Positions 37,100 to 46,172 of a stretch of 64,000 nt of DNA are shown here, in pieces. Position numbers and translations under genes: made by a program. Within the stretch, counting starts at the first letter, position 1. Each line of letters opens with the position of its first letter. The DNA comes from Bacillota bacterium (GTDB lineage Bacteria > Bacillota > Clostridia > Oscillospirales > Oscillospiraceae), in assembly GCA_021768085.1 (NCBI GenBank), contig JAETOJ010000002.1:62001-126000 (forward strand). The letters are read 5' to 3'. The notes under the pieces were generated by a model. It was given only the letters and a program-made list of their open reading frames with translations, did not search any database and had not been told where the DNA came from.

Positions 37100-39157
37100 T
37101 TATTCCGCGCCGGGCCGGTCTGATGGTTCCGCGGGCAAGGCCCGCCCGTTCTCCGCCAGCCAGGCTTGGTAATACTCCTCCCCCGCTGCCAGCAGCTTGG
37201 CGGCGATCCGGGCCGTCTCCACCGCCTCTCCGTCGGAGATAGACGCGGGACAATAGAGCAGCTCCGCGCCAGCATCTTCTAACAGGGGATGACCCGTCAT
37301 TGCCGTCACCGTCCCGCTGTCCAGCTCCACGGTAAACTCCCACCAGCCGGTTTGCGTGTAGTTTCTGATCATGGCCATCATCCTGGTGTCCACCGTCACC
37401 GAGCGGCGGCCCCCGTCCGTCCACCGGGCGTAGATGCTCCCATCGATCTCACCGGCAAACCCCGGGTACACCATAGACAGGTATCCGTAAGGGTAGTCCT
37501 GCCCCGATGCCGACCACGACGCCGGATGCCAGAAGGCCCCCTGTTCCAGCGTCACATTCCCCACGCTGCCGTCCATCCGGACGCTGTGCTCCTCCCCGGC
37601 GGTGTTCAGGGTGAAGGTCAGCTCAGCGGCGGGTAGATCAGGGGCTTCTCCTGCCCCGCCGTCCGATCCGATGTCCAGCCCGTTCTCCGTCAGAATCAAC
37701 CGGCCGTAGCGGGTGCGCGCCCCGCCCAAATAGTCCCGCTCCTCCACCGTGAGCTGATCTCCCACCTGTCCCAGATAGTAGTCATGCGTCATGCGATCTG
37801 CCAGCTCCAGCAGGGAGAAGGATCCGGATTCGTGTAACCACCGGATCACCCGGATACGCTCGTCCCCAATGCCCGATCCGATGCACACCTGGGAGCAGAT
37901 CTCCCGTTTGCCGTCCCCGTCCAGGTCGCATAGATAGGTGTCCTCAATGGGCATACCATCAAACAGCGTTACTTCCTCTCCGTCTCGGACGGCGGTGAGC
38001 TTCCCGGGGTACAGCCGGAAGGTGACGCCGGGGTACTCGTTTAGCCGGATCTCTCGGCACTCATCCCACGCCATCCCATCGATCACAATGGAGTCCACCC
38101 AGATCTCCGCCGGGCCGGGCTCGTGGTATACAAAGTCTATCGGTCTCCCCGGCCCCGAGGAGTAGCCGGGATTGGTGGCCAGGGCCACCCACAGGCCCAG
38201 CACCCCAACGAGGGCCAGCGGCGCCACCCAGAAGGCAGGTTTTTTGTACTTCAAGACGTTCTTGATGCGGCTCTGGAAGCCGCTGCCGCCGAAGGCCAGA
38301 GGCCCCGCCGGCAGCCTCCCGCCCTGGGACAGCCGCAGCAGGGAGGTGGAGTAGTCCGCCCGGATATCCCGACCCATCCGCTCCAGCACCGTCTCGTCGC
38401 AGGACATCTCCATGTCCTTCCCCGCCAGATAAAAGGCCAACCATACCAGTGGGTTGAACCAGTGGACAGCCAGTGCCAGCCACGCCAGCGCCCGGAGGAT
38501 GTGATCCCCCCGGCGAATGTGGGTGCGCTCATGGAGGAGGATATAGTCCCGCTCCCCTTCCGACAATCCGGAGGGCAGATAGATTTTGGGCCGGATCACT
38601 CCCAACACAAAGGGAGACGAGATGTGATCCGCCAGCCGGACGTTTCTCTCCCCCTCCAGCGGCACGGCCCCTATCAGCTTCCACCGCAGCCTCAACAGGG
38701 AGATCAGGCTGTAGCCCATCAGGACGGCAAACCCGGCCAGCCAGATGGCCGCGGGCACAGTGCGCCAGTCCGGCACGGGGCCCAGTTGGTTGATAACAGG
38801 GGCCAGATTCTCCTCCGAATCCCCTCCGATCACCACGGGCTGCCCCTGCTGATAGGGGTGATCCACCAAAAAGTCGTTCACCGGCCGATCTACAGAGGGG
38901 ATGCCGGTCTGGATCTGGATCACCTGATCCGTACCTCCTCCCCGCCCGTCGGCGTACACCATCTGCGCGGAGGGCAGAAGGCTAAAGGCGCTGTCCCGGG
39001 TGAACGGGCACAACAGCCGGAACAGCACCACCGCCCACAGGGCATAGGAGAATATTTTCGGGGCCTTCCGCAGGGCCAGCCGTGCCAGCAGCACAAACAG
39101 GATGACAAAGGATCCGGTGAGGCTCATGCCCACCACGGTGAAGAACAGGTTTTCCAT
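37100..39157 (-). CDS. BlaR1/MecR1-type M56 sensor metallopeptidase with non-penicillin-binding sensor domain
   Basis: Transmembrane signal transducer of about 685 aa. Four membrane helices and a cytoplasmic zinc protease with HERTH (209-213) and downstream E in DMEMSCDE resemble BlaR1. The extracytoplasmic C-terminal 350 residues lack the SxxK penicillin-binding fold of true BlaR1. They contain a VCBS-like DLDGDGKREI segment and a second beta-rich region. Expected action is ligand-triggered cleavage of the BlaI-like repressor encoded immediately upstream, whose end overlaps the region before its ATG. The ligand is unknown. Confidence 0.85.
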   Translation of the reverse strand: MENLFFTVVGMSLTGSFVILFVLLARLALRKAPKIFSYALWAVVLFRLLCPFTRDSAFSLLPSAQMVYADGRGGGTDQVIQIQTGIPSVDRPVNDFLVDHPYQQGQPVVIGGDSEENLAPVINQLGPVPDWRTVPAAIWLAGFAVLMGYSLISLLRLRWKLIGAVPLEGERNVRLADHISSPFVLGVIRPKIYLPSGLSEGERDYILLHERTHIRRGDHILRALAWLALAVHWFNPLVWLAFYLAGKDMEMSCDETVLERMGRDIRADYSTSLLRLSQGGRLPAGPLAFGGSGFQSRIKNVLKYKKPAFWVAPLALVGVLGLWVALATNPGYSSGPGRPIDFVYHEPGPAEIWVDSIVIDGMAWDECREIRLNEYPGVTFRLYPGKLTAVRDGEEVTLFDGMPIEDTYLCDLDGDGKREICSQVCIGSGIGDERIRVIRWLHESGSFSLLELADRMTHDYYLGQVGDQLTVEERDYLGGARTRYGRLILTENGLDIGSDGGAGEAPDLPAAELTFTLNTAGEEHSVRMDGSVGNVTLEQGAFWHPASWSASGQDYPYGYLSMVYPGFAGEIDGSIYARWTDGGRRSVTVDTRMMAMIRNYTQTGWWEFTVELDSGTVTAMTGHPLLEDAGAELLYCPASISDGEAVETARIAAKLLAAGEEYYQAWLAENGRALPAEPSDRPGAE

Positions 39158-39162
39158 CACCC

Positions 39163-39528
39163 TCACCCCCTGCTCTCGTCGATGAGCCGCTGAAGCTGCT
39201 CCACCTCCTCGGCGCTCAGCTTCTTCCGGCTGGCAAAGGCCGCCAGGAACTTGGGCAGGGAGCCGTCAAAGGCCTGGTCTACAAACTCCTCGCTCTGCCG
39301 GGCGGCGAACTCCTCCCGGCCAATCAGAGAGGTCACCACCCCGCCCTCGTTTTGAAAGATCCCCTTCTGGCACAGCCGCCGCAGCACCGTATAGGTGGTG
39401 GACTTCTTCCAGTCCAGCCTTTGGGCGCACAACTCCACCAGCCGGTTGGACGCCACCGGCTCATTGTCCCAGATCAGGGCGGCAAAGGCGGCCTCTACCT
39501 CGCCCAGCCTGTACTGCGTCATATTCAT
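39163..39528 (-). CDS. BlaI/MecI family transcriptional repressor
   Basis: Winged-helix dimeric repressor of 121 aa. Family features are LGEVEAAFAALIWDNEP, KKSTTYTVLRRLCQKGI and the LIGREEFAARQ segment near the protease cleavage region. GGAGGG precedes the ATG at 39528. It is cotranscribed with the M56 sensor. A 15-bp dyad in its promoter suggests autorepression. Confidence 0.92.
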   Translation of the reverse strand: MNMTQYRLGEVEAAFAALIWDNEPVASNRLVELCAQRLDWKKSTTYTVLRRLCQKGIFQNEGGVVTSLIGREEFAARQSEEFVDQAFDGSLPKFLAAFASRKKLSAEEVEQLQRLIDESRG

Positions 39529-39540
39529 CCCTCCAGTTTG

Positions 39541-39593
39541 GTTTACATTCTGTAGCCCACTATCAGTCTACAGCAAGTAAACTAACTTGTCAA
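39541..39593 (-). promoter_or_regulatory. Promoter and operator dyad for blaI-blaR1-like pair
   Basis: Minus strand -35 TTGACA (39593-39588), 17-bp spacer, -10 TAGACT (39570-39565). Half-sites GTTTACATTCTGTAG (39541-39555) and CTACAGCAAGTAAAC (39568-39582) are inverted copies matching at 13 of 15 positions. They contain the TACA/TGTA cores of BlaI-family operators, and one lies in the spacer, the other past the -10. Binding would block transcription. Confidence 0.75.
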
Positions 39594-39622
39594 GGACGAA
39601 TTTTCTTTTATCAGCTTATCGG

Positions 39623-40798
39623 CTACGCCTTGCCCTTCGCCGCCAGCCCCTCCAGGCTCTGGCCCTTGAGGCACCGCTCCAGCAGCTCGGGCAGCCGCTC
39701 CGGGGCGCAGGCGAAACAGGGAACGCCCAGATTCGCGATCCGCCGGGCGGTCTCCGGGTCGTAAAAGGGCTTGCCCCCGTCAGCGATGGCCAGCAGCACC
39801 ACCACGTTCACTCCGGAGCTTTTCAGCTCCTCCACCCGGCGCAGCAGAGCCGCCCGGTTGCCCCCCTCGCACAGGTCGGAGATGAGGAAAAACAGGGTTT
39901 TCGCCGGGGCCTCGATGAGCCCCTGACAGTAGGCGATGGATTTGGCGATGTCGGTGCCGCCCCCCATCTGGAAGCCGAACAGTAGATCCACCGGGTCGGC
40001 GCACAGGGGTGTCAAGTCCATGATCTGGGTATCGAAGGCCACCACGCTGGTCTTGACAGCGGACATAGAGGCCAGCACACAGGCCATCACCGACGAATAG
40101 ATGATGGACTGCCCCATAGAGCCGCTCTGGTCGATATCCAGAATGATGTGCCAGCGGTTGATCTTGCTGGAGCGGTCAAAAAACCACACCCGCTCCGGGA
40201 TCACAGCCTTCAGCTCCGGGCTGTAGTTTTGCAGGTTCCGCCGAATGGTGTAGGGGAAGTCGATGGCCGCCGCCGACGGCAGAGGAGCGTGGGCCCGGCG
40301 GTTCAGCGCCGCCGTCACCGCCCGGCGCACGTCGTTTTCCAGCAGGCGGTTGATCTCCTCTACAATTTTGCGGATAAACTTCCGGGCGGACTCCTTGGAC
40401 TTTTTGGGGATCTGATCCTTGAGCATCAGCAGCGTGGAGGCCAGATTCAGATCCGGCTCCAGCCCCTCCAGCAGCTCGGGCTCCAGCAGCAGCTGCTTCA
40501 GCCCCTTGCGCTCAATGGCGTCGTTCTGCACCACCGCCACCATCTCCGGGTCAAAAAGAGAGCGCAGATCCCCCAGCCACTTGGAGATCACCGGGGAGGG
40601 CGGGCCCTTCCCCGCCCCGCCGGACGCCCCGCCGCCGCTTCCGAAGCTCTCACCGGGCCCGCCGTAGATGGCCCCCAGCGCCCCATCCATGAGCAGCTCC
40701 TCCTGGGACAGGCCCCCCGCCCCCATGCCGGTGAAGGAGTTCTCCGTCTCCGCGCCTAAAATCAGCCGCCAGCGGGAGAGTTGTTCGGTCTGCGCCAT
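39623..40798 (-). CDS. VWA domain protein of the MoxR-linked five-gene set
   Basis: 391 aa from ATG 40798 (AGGAGG 8 nt upstream). The N-terminal 200 residues contain a Gly-rich stretch (GSGGGASGGAGKG) and helices. The C-terminal half is a von Willebrand A domain with an intact metal-ion site: DQSGS (about 223-227), T in GGGTDIAKS and D in LISDLCEGG. VWA proteins next to MoxR ATPases act as adaptors that present or assemble partners. Last gene of the leftward run SWIM-HEAT-MoxR-DUF5682-VWA. The pathway is unassigned. Confidence 0.88.
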   Translation of the reverse strand: MAQTEQLSRWRLILGAETENSFTGMGAGGLSQEELLMDGALGAIYGGPGESFGSGGGASGGAGKGPPSPVISKWLGDLRSLFDPEMVAVVQNDAIERKGLKQLLLEPELLEGLEPDLNLASTLLMLKDQIPKKSKESARKFIRKIVEEINRLLENDVRRAVTAALNRRAHAPLPSAAAIDFPYTIRRNLQNYSPELKAVIPERVWFFDRSSKINRWHIILDIDQSGSMGQSIIYSSVMACVLASMSAVKTSVVAFDTQIMDLTPLCADPVDLLFGFQMGGGTDIAKSIAYCQGLIEAPAKTLFFLISDLCEGGNRAALLRRVEELKSSGVNVVVLLAIADGGKPFYDPETARRIANLGVPCFACAPERLPELLERCLKGQSLEGLAAKGKA

Positions 40799-40810
40799 GG
40801 GCCGCACCTC

Positions 40811-43123
40811 CTAAATGTCGTCAAAATCGAATTCGTCCAGGCTGTCCAGCACCGCCTGCTCCGCCTCGGTCACGTCGTTCCGCAAAAGCTCCGCCGCCTG
40901 CTGGACATTGACGCCCCAGATCTCCCCCAGGTTCTCCGCGATGTCGTTCTTTTCCGAGGGGGAAAAGTCGGCAAAGGCCCGCCGCAGGAACACCAGCGCC
41001 CTCCGGAAGGTTTCATCGTCCAGCCCACTGAGGTACTGATCCAACTGCCGCCACAGGGACAGCCGGGCGATGAGGGCATAACGGTTTTTACCCGCCAGCC
41101 CCTCGAACCACCCCGCCCCAAGGTCGGCGGGCACCCCGGGGGACAGCCGCCGGGCCACCTCTCGGGACAGCAGCTCCTCGTCCGCTTTGCCCCGCTCCAG
41201 CAGGATGGCCATGGCGAAGCCGGAGCACCGGGTGTTGAGATCGTCCCGATCCGAGATGCTGGTCAGCAGATTGAGCCACCGATCCTCCTCCAGAAATTCG
41301 TGGCTTAGCTGTAAAGTATTTAGCCTATCCATCGCCTGTGTAACAGCAGATGCGGCTTTACTATCGCATACGCAGGCGCTTTCCAGCGTCAGGCACGAGC
41401 GCAGATAGAGCTGCTTGATCAGCGGCACCACCGGGGCCGGGTCGAACCGCCTCAGGTCGCCGTACCGCACCACCAGCGACAGCCGTGAGGCCGTCTCCGC
41501 CACTTCCGAGATGGCGGCGGAGTCCACGCTCAACCCCTGCAAAACCGACAGCGCGTGGGCCGCTGCCCCGGGCATCCCGCACAAAAAGGCATCCTGGAAG
41601 ATGGCCGCCGCCTGGGCGATAGAGCTGCTGTTGTCCGCCCGCTCCTTCAGGGCGAAGGCCGCCGCCCCCTCGATGGTATCCCCCATGAGGGCGGACTCCA
41701 CGATCTCGATCTCCGCCTCCGGCGTCCAGCGCAGCTCCCAGTACTCCCCCCAGTTTGCCCCGTCCTGCCGGGAGGGGAGCAGATTGGCAAAATGCACCCC
41801 TAAAACCCGCAGCCGGTGGAGGAAAAACGACCGCCGCAGATCGCCCAGCGCCGCTGCCTCCGACTTCACGTTCAGCTTCTCCCGCAAGTCCAGATCCAGC
41901 CGCTGCAGCTCGGCGGCGCGGTACTTCTCCAGGCGCAGGGCTTTGAGCTGCCGGTAGAAGTCCTCCTGCACCGACGTGCGGGCCACCCCCTCCGGGAGGA
42001 AGCCAATCTTTTTGCCGATCTCGGTGTCCGCCGCCGCGACGGCCAGCTCGGAGAAGCTTCCGTGGCCCATGGTGGTGACGGAGGCGTCCCGCAAATCCGA
42101 CAAGGCAGGATACTTGCTCCCCCGCATGGCGGCCAGGGTATTGGCCAGCCGCACCGCCTCAATGACCTCGGCGGAGGACACCAGGTTGCCCGCCTTGCGG
42201 TGGGCGGCGGCCAGCCGCGTCAGGTAGAGATAGGCCCCCTCCTCCACACCGCCCCGGTTTAACGCGTCCCACAGCAGCTCGAAGTAGGCTGGGGCCTTGT
42301 TCCCCGCCCCGTAGCCGGAGCGAGAGGACAGCCGGTAGTAGGAATAGGGCATCAGCGTGGCGCAGCAGTCCGCCTTGGGCAGGGCTTTTTCTTCTTCATC
42401 GGTCATGGGCTGGTTTTCCTCCAGCCCCGCCACGTGGAAGGAACCGCACACGCAGAAGATCTTCTCCGCAGGCACGCCAGAAGCGACAGCCTGGGCCATG
42501 ACCCGCTTCATGTACGCCTCCCGCACCACGGTTTCCGCCAGATCCCGCCCGCCCTCCAGGGACGCCGCCCGGAGCTGCCGCCCGAAGGTGTTGTTGACGG
42601 CCTGGAAGTCCTCCCCGTCCCCCAGTTGCTCAAAGCTCCGCTCCCAGAAGGTGTCGTGATCCTCCCCCGTCAGGGTTTCCAGGCCCTTGTAGACGCTCTC
42701 GGTGGTGACAGGGGCGTCCGGCTCCCCTAAAGCGTTGTCGCCAGCCTCGCCGCCGTCGTCCTCCTCCGACCGCAGGGCGGCCCGCTTTGCCGCCGCCTCC
42801 GCGAACGCCAGGAACACCGACGACGGCAGATCCATAAACCGGCACTCCACCCCGTGCTCGTGGGCCCACAAGATCGCCTGCGTCTCCGGGGAGTAGATGG
42901 CAAAGGGCCACAAAACTGTCCGCACCGGCGGCTCCTTGGTATAGGCCAGAATGGCCGCCGGGAACCGGGTGTCCGGGTGGCACAACCACCTCATCTGATC
43001 GTTGAGATCGCTGGGTCCCTCCACCAGCACCAGCTCCGGCTTTGCCTCGTCCAGCGCCTTTCGCAACCGAAACGCCGCCGCCGGGGACAGGTGGCGGATG
43101 CCGAATAACGTCGGCCCGCTCAT
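40811..43123 (-). CDS. DUF5682-like large protein, possible TraB/Tiki-type fold
   Basis: 770 aa from ATG 43123, whose ATGA overlaps the MoxR gene stop. The N-terminus LFGIRHLSPAAAFRLRKAL, then ELVLVEGPSD, and later VCGSFHVAGLE (residues 220-235) resemble the GT-x-H, vE and GxGH motifs of TraB/Tiki/EreA-like hydrolases. The C-terminal 400 residues are helical, possibly repeat-like. DUF5682 is my recollection of the annotation attached to this gene in similar MoxR/VWA loci. The function is unknown; a metal-dependent hydrolase effector is one possibility. Confidence 0.75.
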   Translation of the reverse strand: MSGPTLFGIRHLSPAAAFRLRKALDEAKPELVLVEGPSDLNDQMRWLCHPDTRFPAAILAYTKEPPVRTVLWPFAIYSPETQAILWAHEHGVECRFMDLPSSVFLAFAEAAAKRAALRSEEDDGGEAGDNALGEPDAPVTTESVYKGLETLTGEDHDTFWERSFEQLGDGEDFQAVNNTFGRQLRAASLEGGRDLAETVVREAYMKRVMAQAVASGVPAEKIFCVCGSFHVAGLEENQPMTDEEEKALPKADCCATLMPYSYYRLSSRSGYGAGNKAPAYFELLWDALNRGGVEEGAYLYLTRLAAAHRKAGNLVSSAEVIEAVRLANTLAAMRGSKYPALSDLRDASVTTMGHGSFSELAVAAADTEIGKKIGFLPEGVARTSVQEDFYRQLKALRLEKYRAAELQRLDLDLREKLNVKSEAAALGDLRRSFFLHRLRVLGVHFANLLPSRQDGANWGEYWELRWTPEAEIEIVESALMGDTIEGAAAFALKERADNSSSIAQAAAIFQDAFLCGMPGAAAHALSVLQGLSVDSAAISEVAETASRLSLVVRYGDLRRFDPAPVVPLIKQLYLRSCLTLESACVCDSKAASAVTQAMDRLNTLQLSHEFLEEDRWLNLLTSISDRDDLNTRCSGFAMAILLERGKADEELLSREVARRLSPGVPADLGAGWFEGLAGKNRYALIARLSLWRQLDQYLSGLDDETFRRALVFLRRAFADFSPSEKNDIAENLGEIWGVNVQQAAELLRNDVTEAEQAVLDSLDEFDFDDI

Positions 43124-44214
43124 CACCCGTTCAGCTCCCGGCAGGCGCGGTACAGCGGCAGCCACTCGTGCCCCCGCTTCTTCATCACGTTCTCCAGGTA
43201 TTCCTTCCAGGTCACCTTGTCGTGTTCTTCATCCTTGACCACAGCCCCCTGAAGGGCGGCGGCCAGATCTCCGTCCGAGATCCGCCCGTCCCCGAAGCTC
43301 CCGGCCAGAGCCATGGAGTTGGCCAGCAGGGAAATGGCCTCAGCGGTGGACAGCACGCCAGAGGTGGTTTTCAGCTTCTGCTTGCCGTCCAGGGTAGCCC
43401 CGGCGCGCAGCTCTCGGAAGATGGTGACCACCTTCTCCACCGTGTCCTCCCCCGGCTGGCGGGCGTTGAGATCCAGCCCCGCGGACAGCTGGACCACCCG
43501 GGTGCGCACAATATCCAGCTCTGTCTCCATATCCGACGGTGTGGGCAGGACGACGATGTTAAACCGCCGCTTCAGCGCCGCCGACATATCGTTGACGCCC
43601 TTGTCCCGGGTGTTGGCGGTGGCGATGACGGAGAAGCCTTTGGCAGCGGGCACCTCCAGTCCCAGCTCGGGCACACTGAGCCGCTTTTCCGACAGGATGG
43701 AGATCAGCGCGTCCTGCACCTCGCTGGCACAGCGGGAGATCTCCTCCACCCGGGCGATGGAGCCCGTCTCCATGGCTCGGTAGACCGGGCTTTTGACCAT
43801 GGCCTCGGGACAGGGCCCCTTGGCGATGAGCATGGCGTAGTTCCAGGAGTAGCGGATGTGCTCCTCGGTGGTGCCCGCCGTGCCCTGGACGACCTTGGTG
43901 GAGTCCCCGTTGACGGCGGCGGCCAGGTGCTCACTGAGCCAGGACTTGGCTGTCCCCGGCTCGCCGATGAGCAGCAGAGCCCGATCTGTCACCAGCGTGG
44001 CGATGGCGATCTCCACCAAACGCTTGTTGCCCATGTACTTGGGGGTGATTTCCACCCCCTTGACCTTGGTGTTCCCCGTCAGGTAGGTCAGCACCGACCG
44101 GGGGGACATCCGCCAACCAGTAGGGATGCTCTCCGTCTCCGCCGACATCAGCGCGTCCAGCTCGGTCTGATAGAGCTCCTCCGCCGGGAGGCGCTGTACG
44201 TTTTTGTCAGACAT
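43123..44214 (-). CDS. MoxR-type AAA+ ATPase
   Basis: 363 aa. Walker A GEPGTAKS (84-91), Walker B-like IARVEEI (about 153-159), sensor 1 ATANTRD (198-204) and arginine-finger region LKRRFN (214-219) mark the MoxR/RavA helix-2-insert clade. The acidic DE of Walker B reads EE here. The ATPase presumably remodels a client together with the VWA protein. It overlaps the DUF5682-like gene by 3 nt and follows the HEAT gene by about 14 bp, so it is part of the same operon. Confidence 0.92.
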   Translation of the reverse strand: MSDKNVQRLPAEELYQTELDALMSAETESIPTGWRMSPRSVLTYLTGNTKVKGVEITPKYMGNKRLVEIAIATLVTDRALLLIGEPGTAKSWLSEHLAAAVNGDSTKVVQGTAGTTEEHIRYSWNYAMLIAKGPCPEAMVKSPVYRAMETGSIARVEEISRCASEVQDALISILSEKRLSVPELGLEVPAAKGFSVIATANTRDKGVNDMSAALKRRFNIVVLPTPSDMETELDIVRTRVVQLSAGLDLNARQPGEDTVEKVVTIFRELRAGATLDGKQKLKTTSGVLSTAEAISLLANSMALAGSFGDGRISDGDLAAALQGAVVKDEEHDKVTWKEYLENVMKKRGHEWLPLYRACRELNG

Positions 44215-44228
44215 GATTCCACGCTCCT

Positions 44229-46160
44229 TTACTCATTTTCCCATTTGCCAATCATGTCCTGTATCATGGCATCGGGCCAGGTGCCCCGCTGGGCCCGGAG
44301 CTTCTTGGCTTTGATCAGGCCGGCGACCTCCCGAAGCTGGGCAGCCTTCTCCTTTCCGGAGACAGGCAGGGCATCCAACATAGTTCGGACAGAGAAGTAT
44401 GACACTTCTCCCTGAGCCTGGGCGTACCTGACAAAGAAGCCGTCCCAGTCCTTCCAGCCGCATTGAATCAGTGTGCGGACATATTGGATATAACCGCCTG
44501 CATTTTTTCCGCGTGTAGCCCGGGTGTAAAGGTATTTTCCCACCTTGTCCATTACCTGGTGATCCATGGGCCGGATCAGATTCATGATCTGCGTGTCCAT
44601 TCCGCCCATTTCCAGCAGCAGCTCGAACCACACCGGATCCAGCTCCTGGGTGAGGATTGGGTGCTCCTCTGGTTCAAAAAAGGCCCTAATGTTATTTGCG
44701 GGGTCGTTGGCGTAGACCATATACTCATAGCGGCCGTTGTTCCAGCACAGGCCCCACATCACATCCTGGAGAATGCCTCTGGTGTCGGCATCCTTTCTGC
44801 CGAACAGCTTGAATTTGGGCCGTAGCAGCTCTTTCGCCCTCTGCCCCGCCGTCTCGCTGTCCTCGGTGAGCAGCGAGGCACACAGATCGGGGGCAATCCA
44901 CCTACCGCCATAAACCCTGGCCAGTTCCCCGGCCAGGGTGCACAGGCTGCTATCCCGGGTAAGCTGGATGGAGCGCATCAGGGTGAAGGGCATGGCGGCG
45001 CTGAAATACCGCTGAGAATCAGGGTCAGTGGTGGCACCCCGGCAATAAAACCGCATGGGTCTTGTTTTTGTCTTGCCGTTTTCCTCGCAGGTGTAGTCCC
45101 GATCCAAGGCGGCGCCCAGACCGGCGGCAGCCCGGAAAGCCTCACAGACCTTGGGCCCAGTCTTGCACTCGATGGCGGTGCGCAGCTGGCCCAACAGGCC
45201 AAACAGCTCGTCGTTCAGGGGCATATTGGGGTTCTTTTTGACCCGTTCCACCGTCTGGAGGAACCACTCAGCGGTCAGGTCAGTAGCCGTTCGGGCGGAG
45301 GAGAGCCGCATGGCCTCCAGCGCTCCGCCCATGTCTTTTTGGGCCAGTGTCTCCCAGTACGTCCGGGACTCCCCGGTCTCCATTCGCGCCAGAGCAAGCT
45401 GGGCGGCCTGCCTGCACTCCTTCTTCTCCGTCTGGCACAGACCGATCAGGGTCTGGGCGTTGGCGGGGTCGTGCCTCAGGGCGAGGATCAGCGCCTGCCG
45501 CACCGGCTTTTTCGCCTGGGGAAGTTGCTCCAGATACCAGGCATTCTCCGAAGCCCCGGCAATCTCCTCCATCACCTGAACCCGTCGGGCCATCTCCTTC
45601 TTCCCGGCGGGGTCGAAGCCCTCCTTCAGCAGAGGAACGGCGGCGGGGCCGGATCGCCCCAAAATTTTCCCGTTCTGATCGGCCAGCTCCCCGTAGCTGT
45701 CCCCAAGGCCGGCCACCACCGCGGGCAGCACCCGGAAGTCGGTGAAAAATGCAGGGTGGTTTTCCCAGGTGGACTGGATAGTCTCCATCCGCCCGCCGCC
45801 TGTCCCGGTGAGGGCAGTAAGCAGAGGCTGGAGCTGACTGTAGGACAGCTCCTGATACTGGCCGCCCCCGACAGGTAGGGACTTTAGCTCCCCCTCCACG
45901 CCGGTCTTGGCTTGGGTGTAGGCCACCGCATCCACCAGGGCCAGTACGTCCAGCAGCAGGCCCGCCCGCTGATCCGGCGGCGCGGCCAGCAGTTTTGTCA
46001 ACCCACCGTCAATCTTCCCGAACACCGGGCTGGCCGCAGCCAGGGGCTTGAGGGCCTCCGCCGCCCGCTGGAGCCGGAAGTCCTCCCCCAGCAGGGATAC
46101 CCCCGCAATGGCGGCGTATTCCAGCCGCTCCTTCACGTCGTAAAGAGGTTGTAAGTTCAT
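44229..46160 (-). CDS. HEAT-like helical repeat protein of the MoxR-linked set
   Basis: 643 aa, predicted all-helical without membrane segments. The centre (about residues 165-290) has repeats such as AVPLLKEGF, RQALILALRHDPANAQTL and RQAAQLALARMETGE that fit HEAT/Armadillo helices. There are no catalytic motifs. It likely serves as a scaffold for the ATPase or as a substrate-recognition platform. It starts 12 bp after the SWIM gene. In comparable loci the gene at this position is annotated as a DUF of unknown function. Confidence 0.78.
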   Translation of the reverse strand: MNLQPLYDVKERLEYAAIAGVSLLGEDFRLQRAAEALKPLAAASPVFGKIDGGLTKLLAAPPDQRAGLLLDVLALVDAVAYTQAKTGVEGELKSLPVGGGQYQELSYSQLQPLLTALTGTGGGRMETIQSTWENHPAFFTDFRVLPAVVAGLGDSYGELADQNGKILGRSGPAAVPLLKEGFDPAGKKEMARRVQVMEEIAGASENAWYLEQLPQAKKPVRQALILALRHDPANAQTLIGLCQTEKKECRQAAQLALARMETGESRTYWETLAQKDMGGALEAMRLSSARTATDLTAEWFLQTVERVKKNPNMPLNDELFGLLGQLRTAIECKTGPKVCEAFRAAAGLGAALDRDYTCEENGKTKTRPMRFYCRGATTDPDSQRYFSAAMPFTLMRSIQLTRDSSLCTLAGELARVYGGRWIAPDLCASLLTEDSETAGQRAKELLRPKFKLFGRKDADTRGILQDVMWGLCWNNGRYEYMVYANDPANNIRAFFEPEEHPILTQELDPVWFELLLEMGGMDTQIMNLIRPMDHQVMDKVGKYLYTRATRGKNAGGYIQYVRTLIQCGWKDWDGFFVRYAQAQGEVSYFSVRTMLDALPVSGKEKAAQLREVAGLIKAKKLRAQRGTWPDAMIQDMIGKWENE

Positions 46161-46172
46161 CCCCGCACCTCC

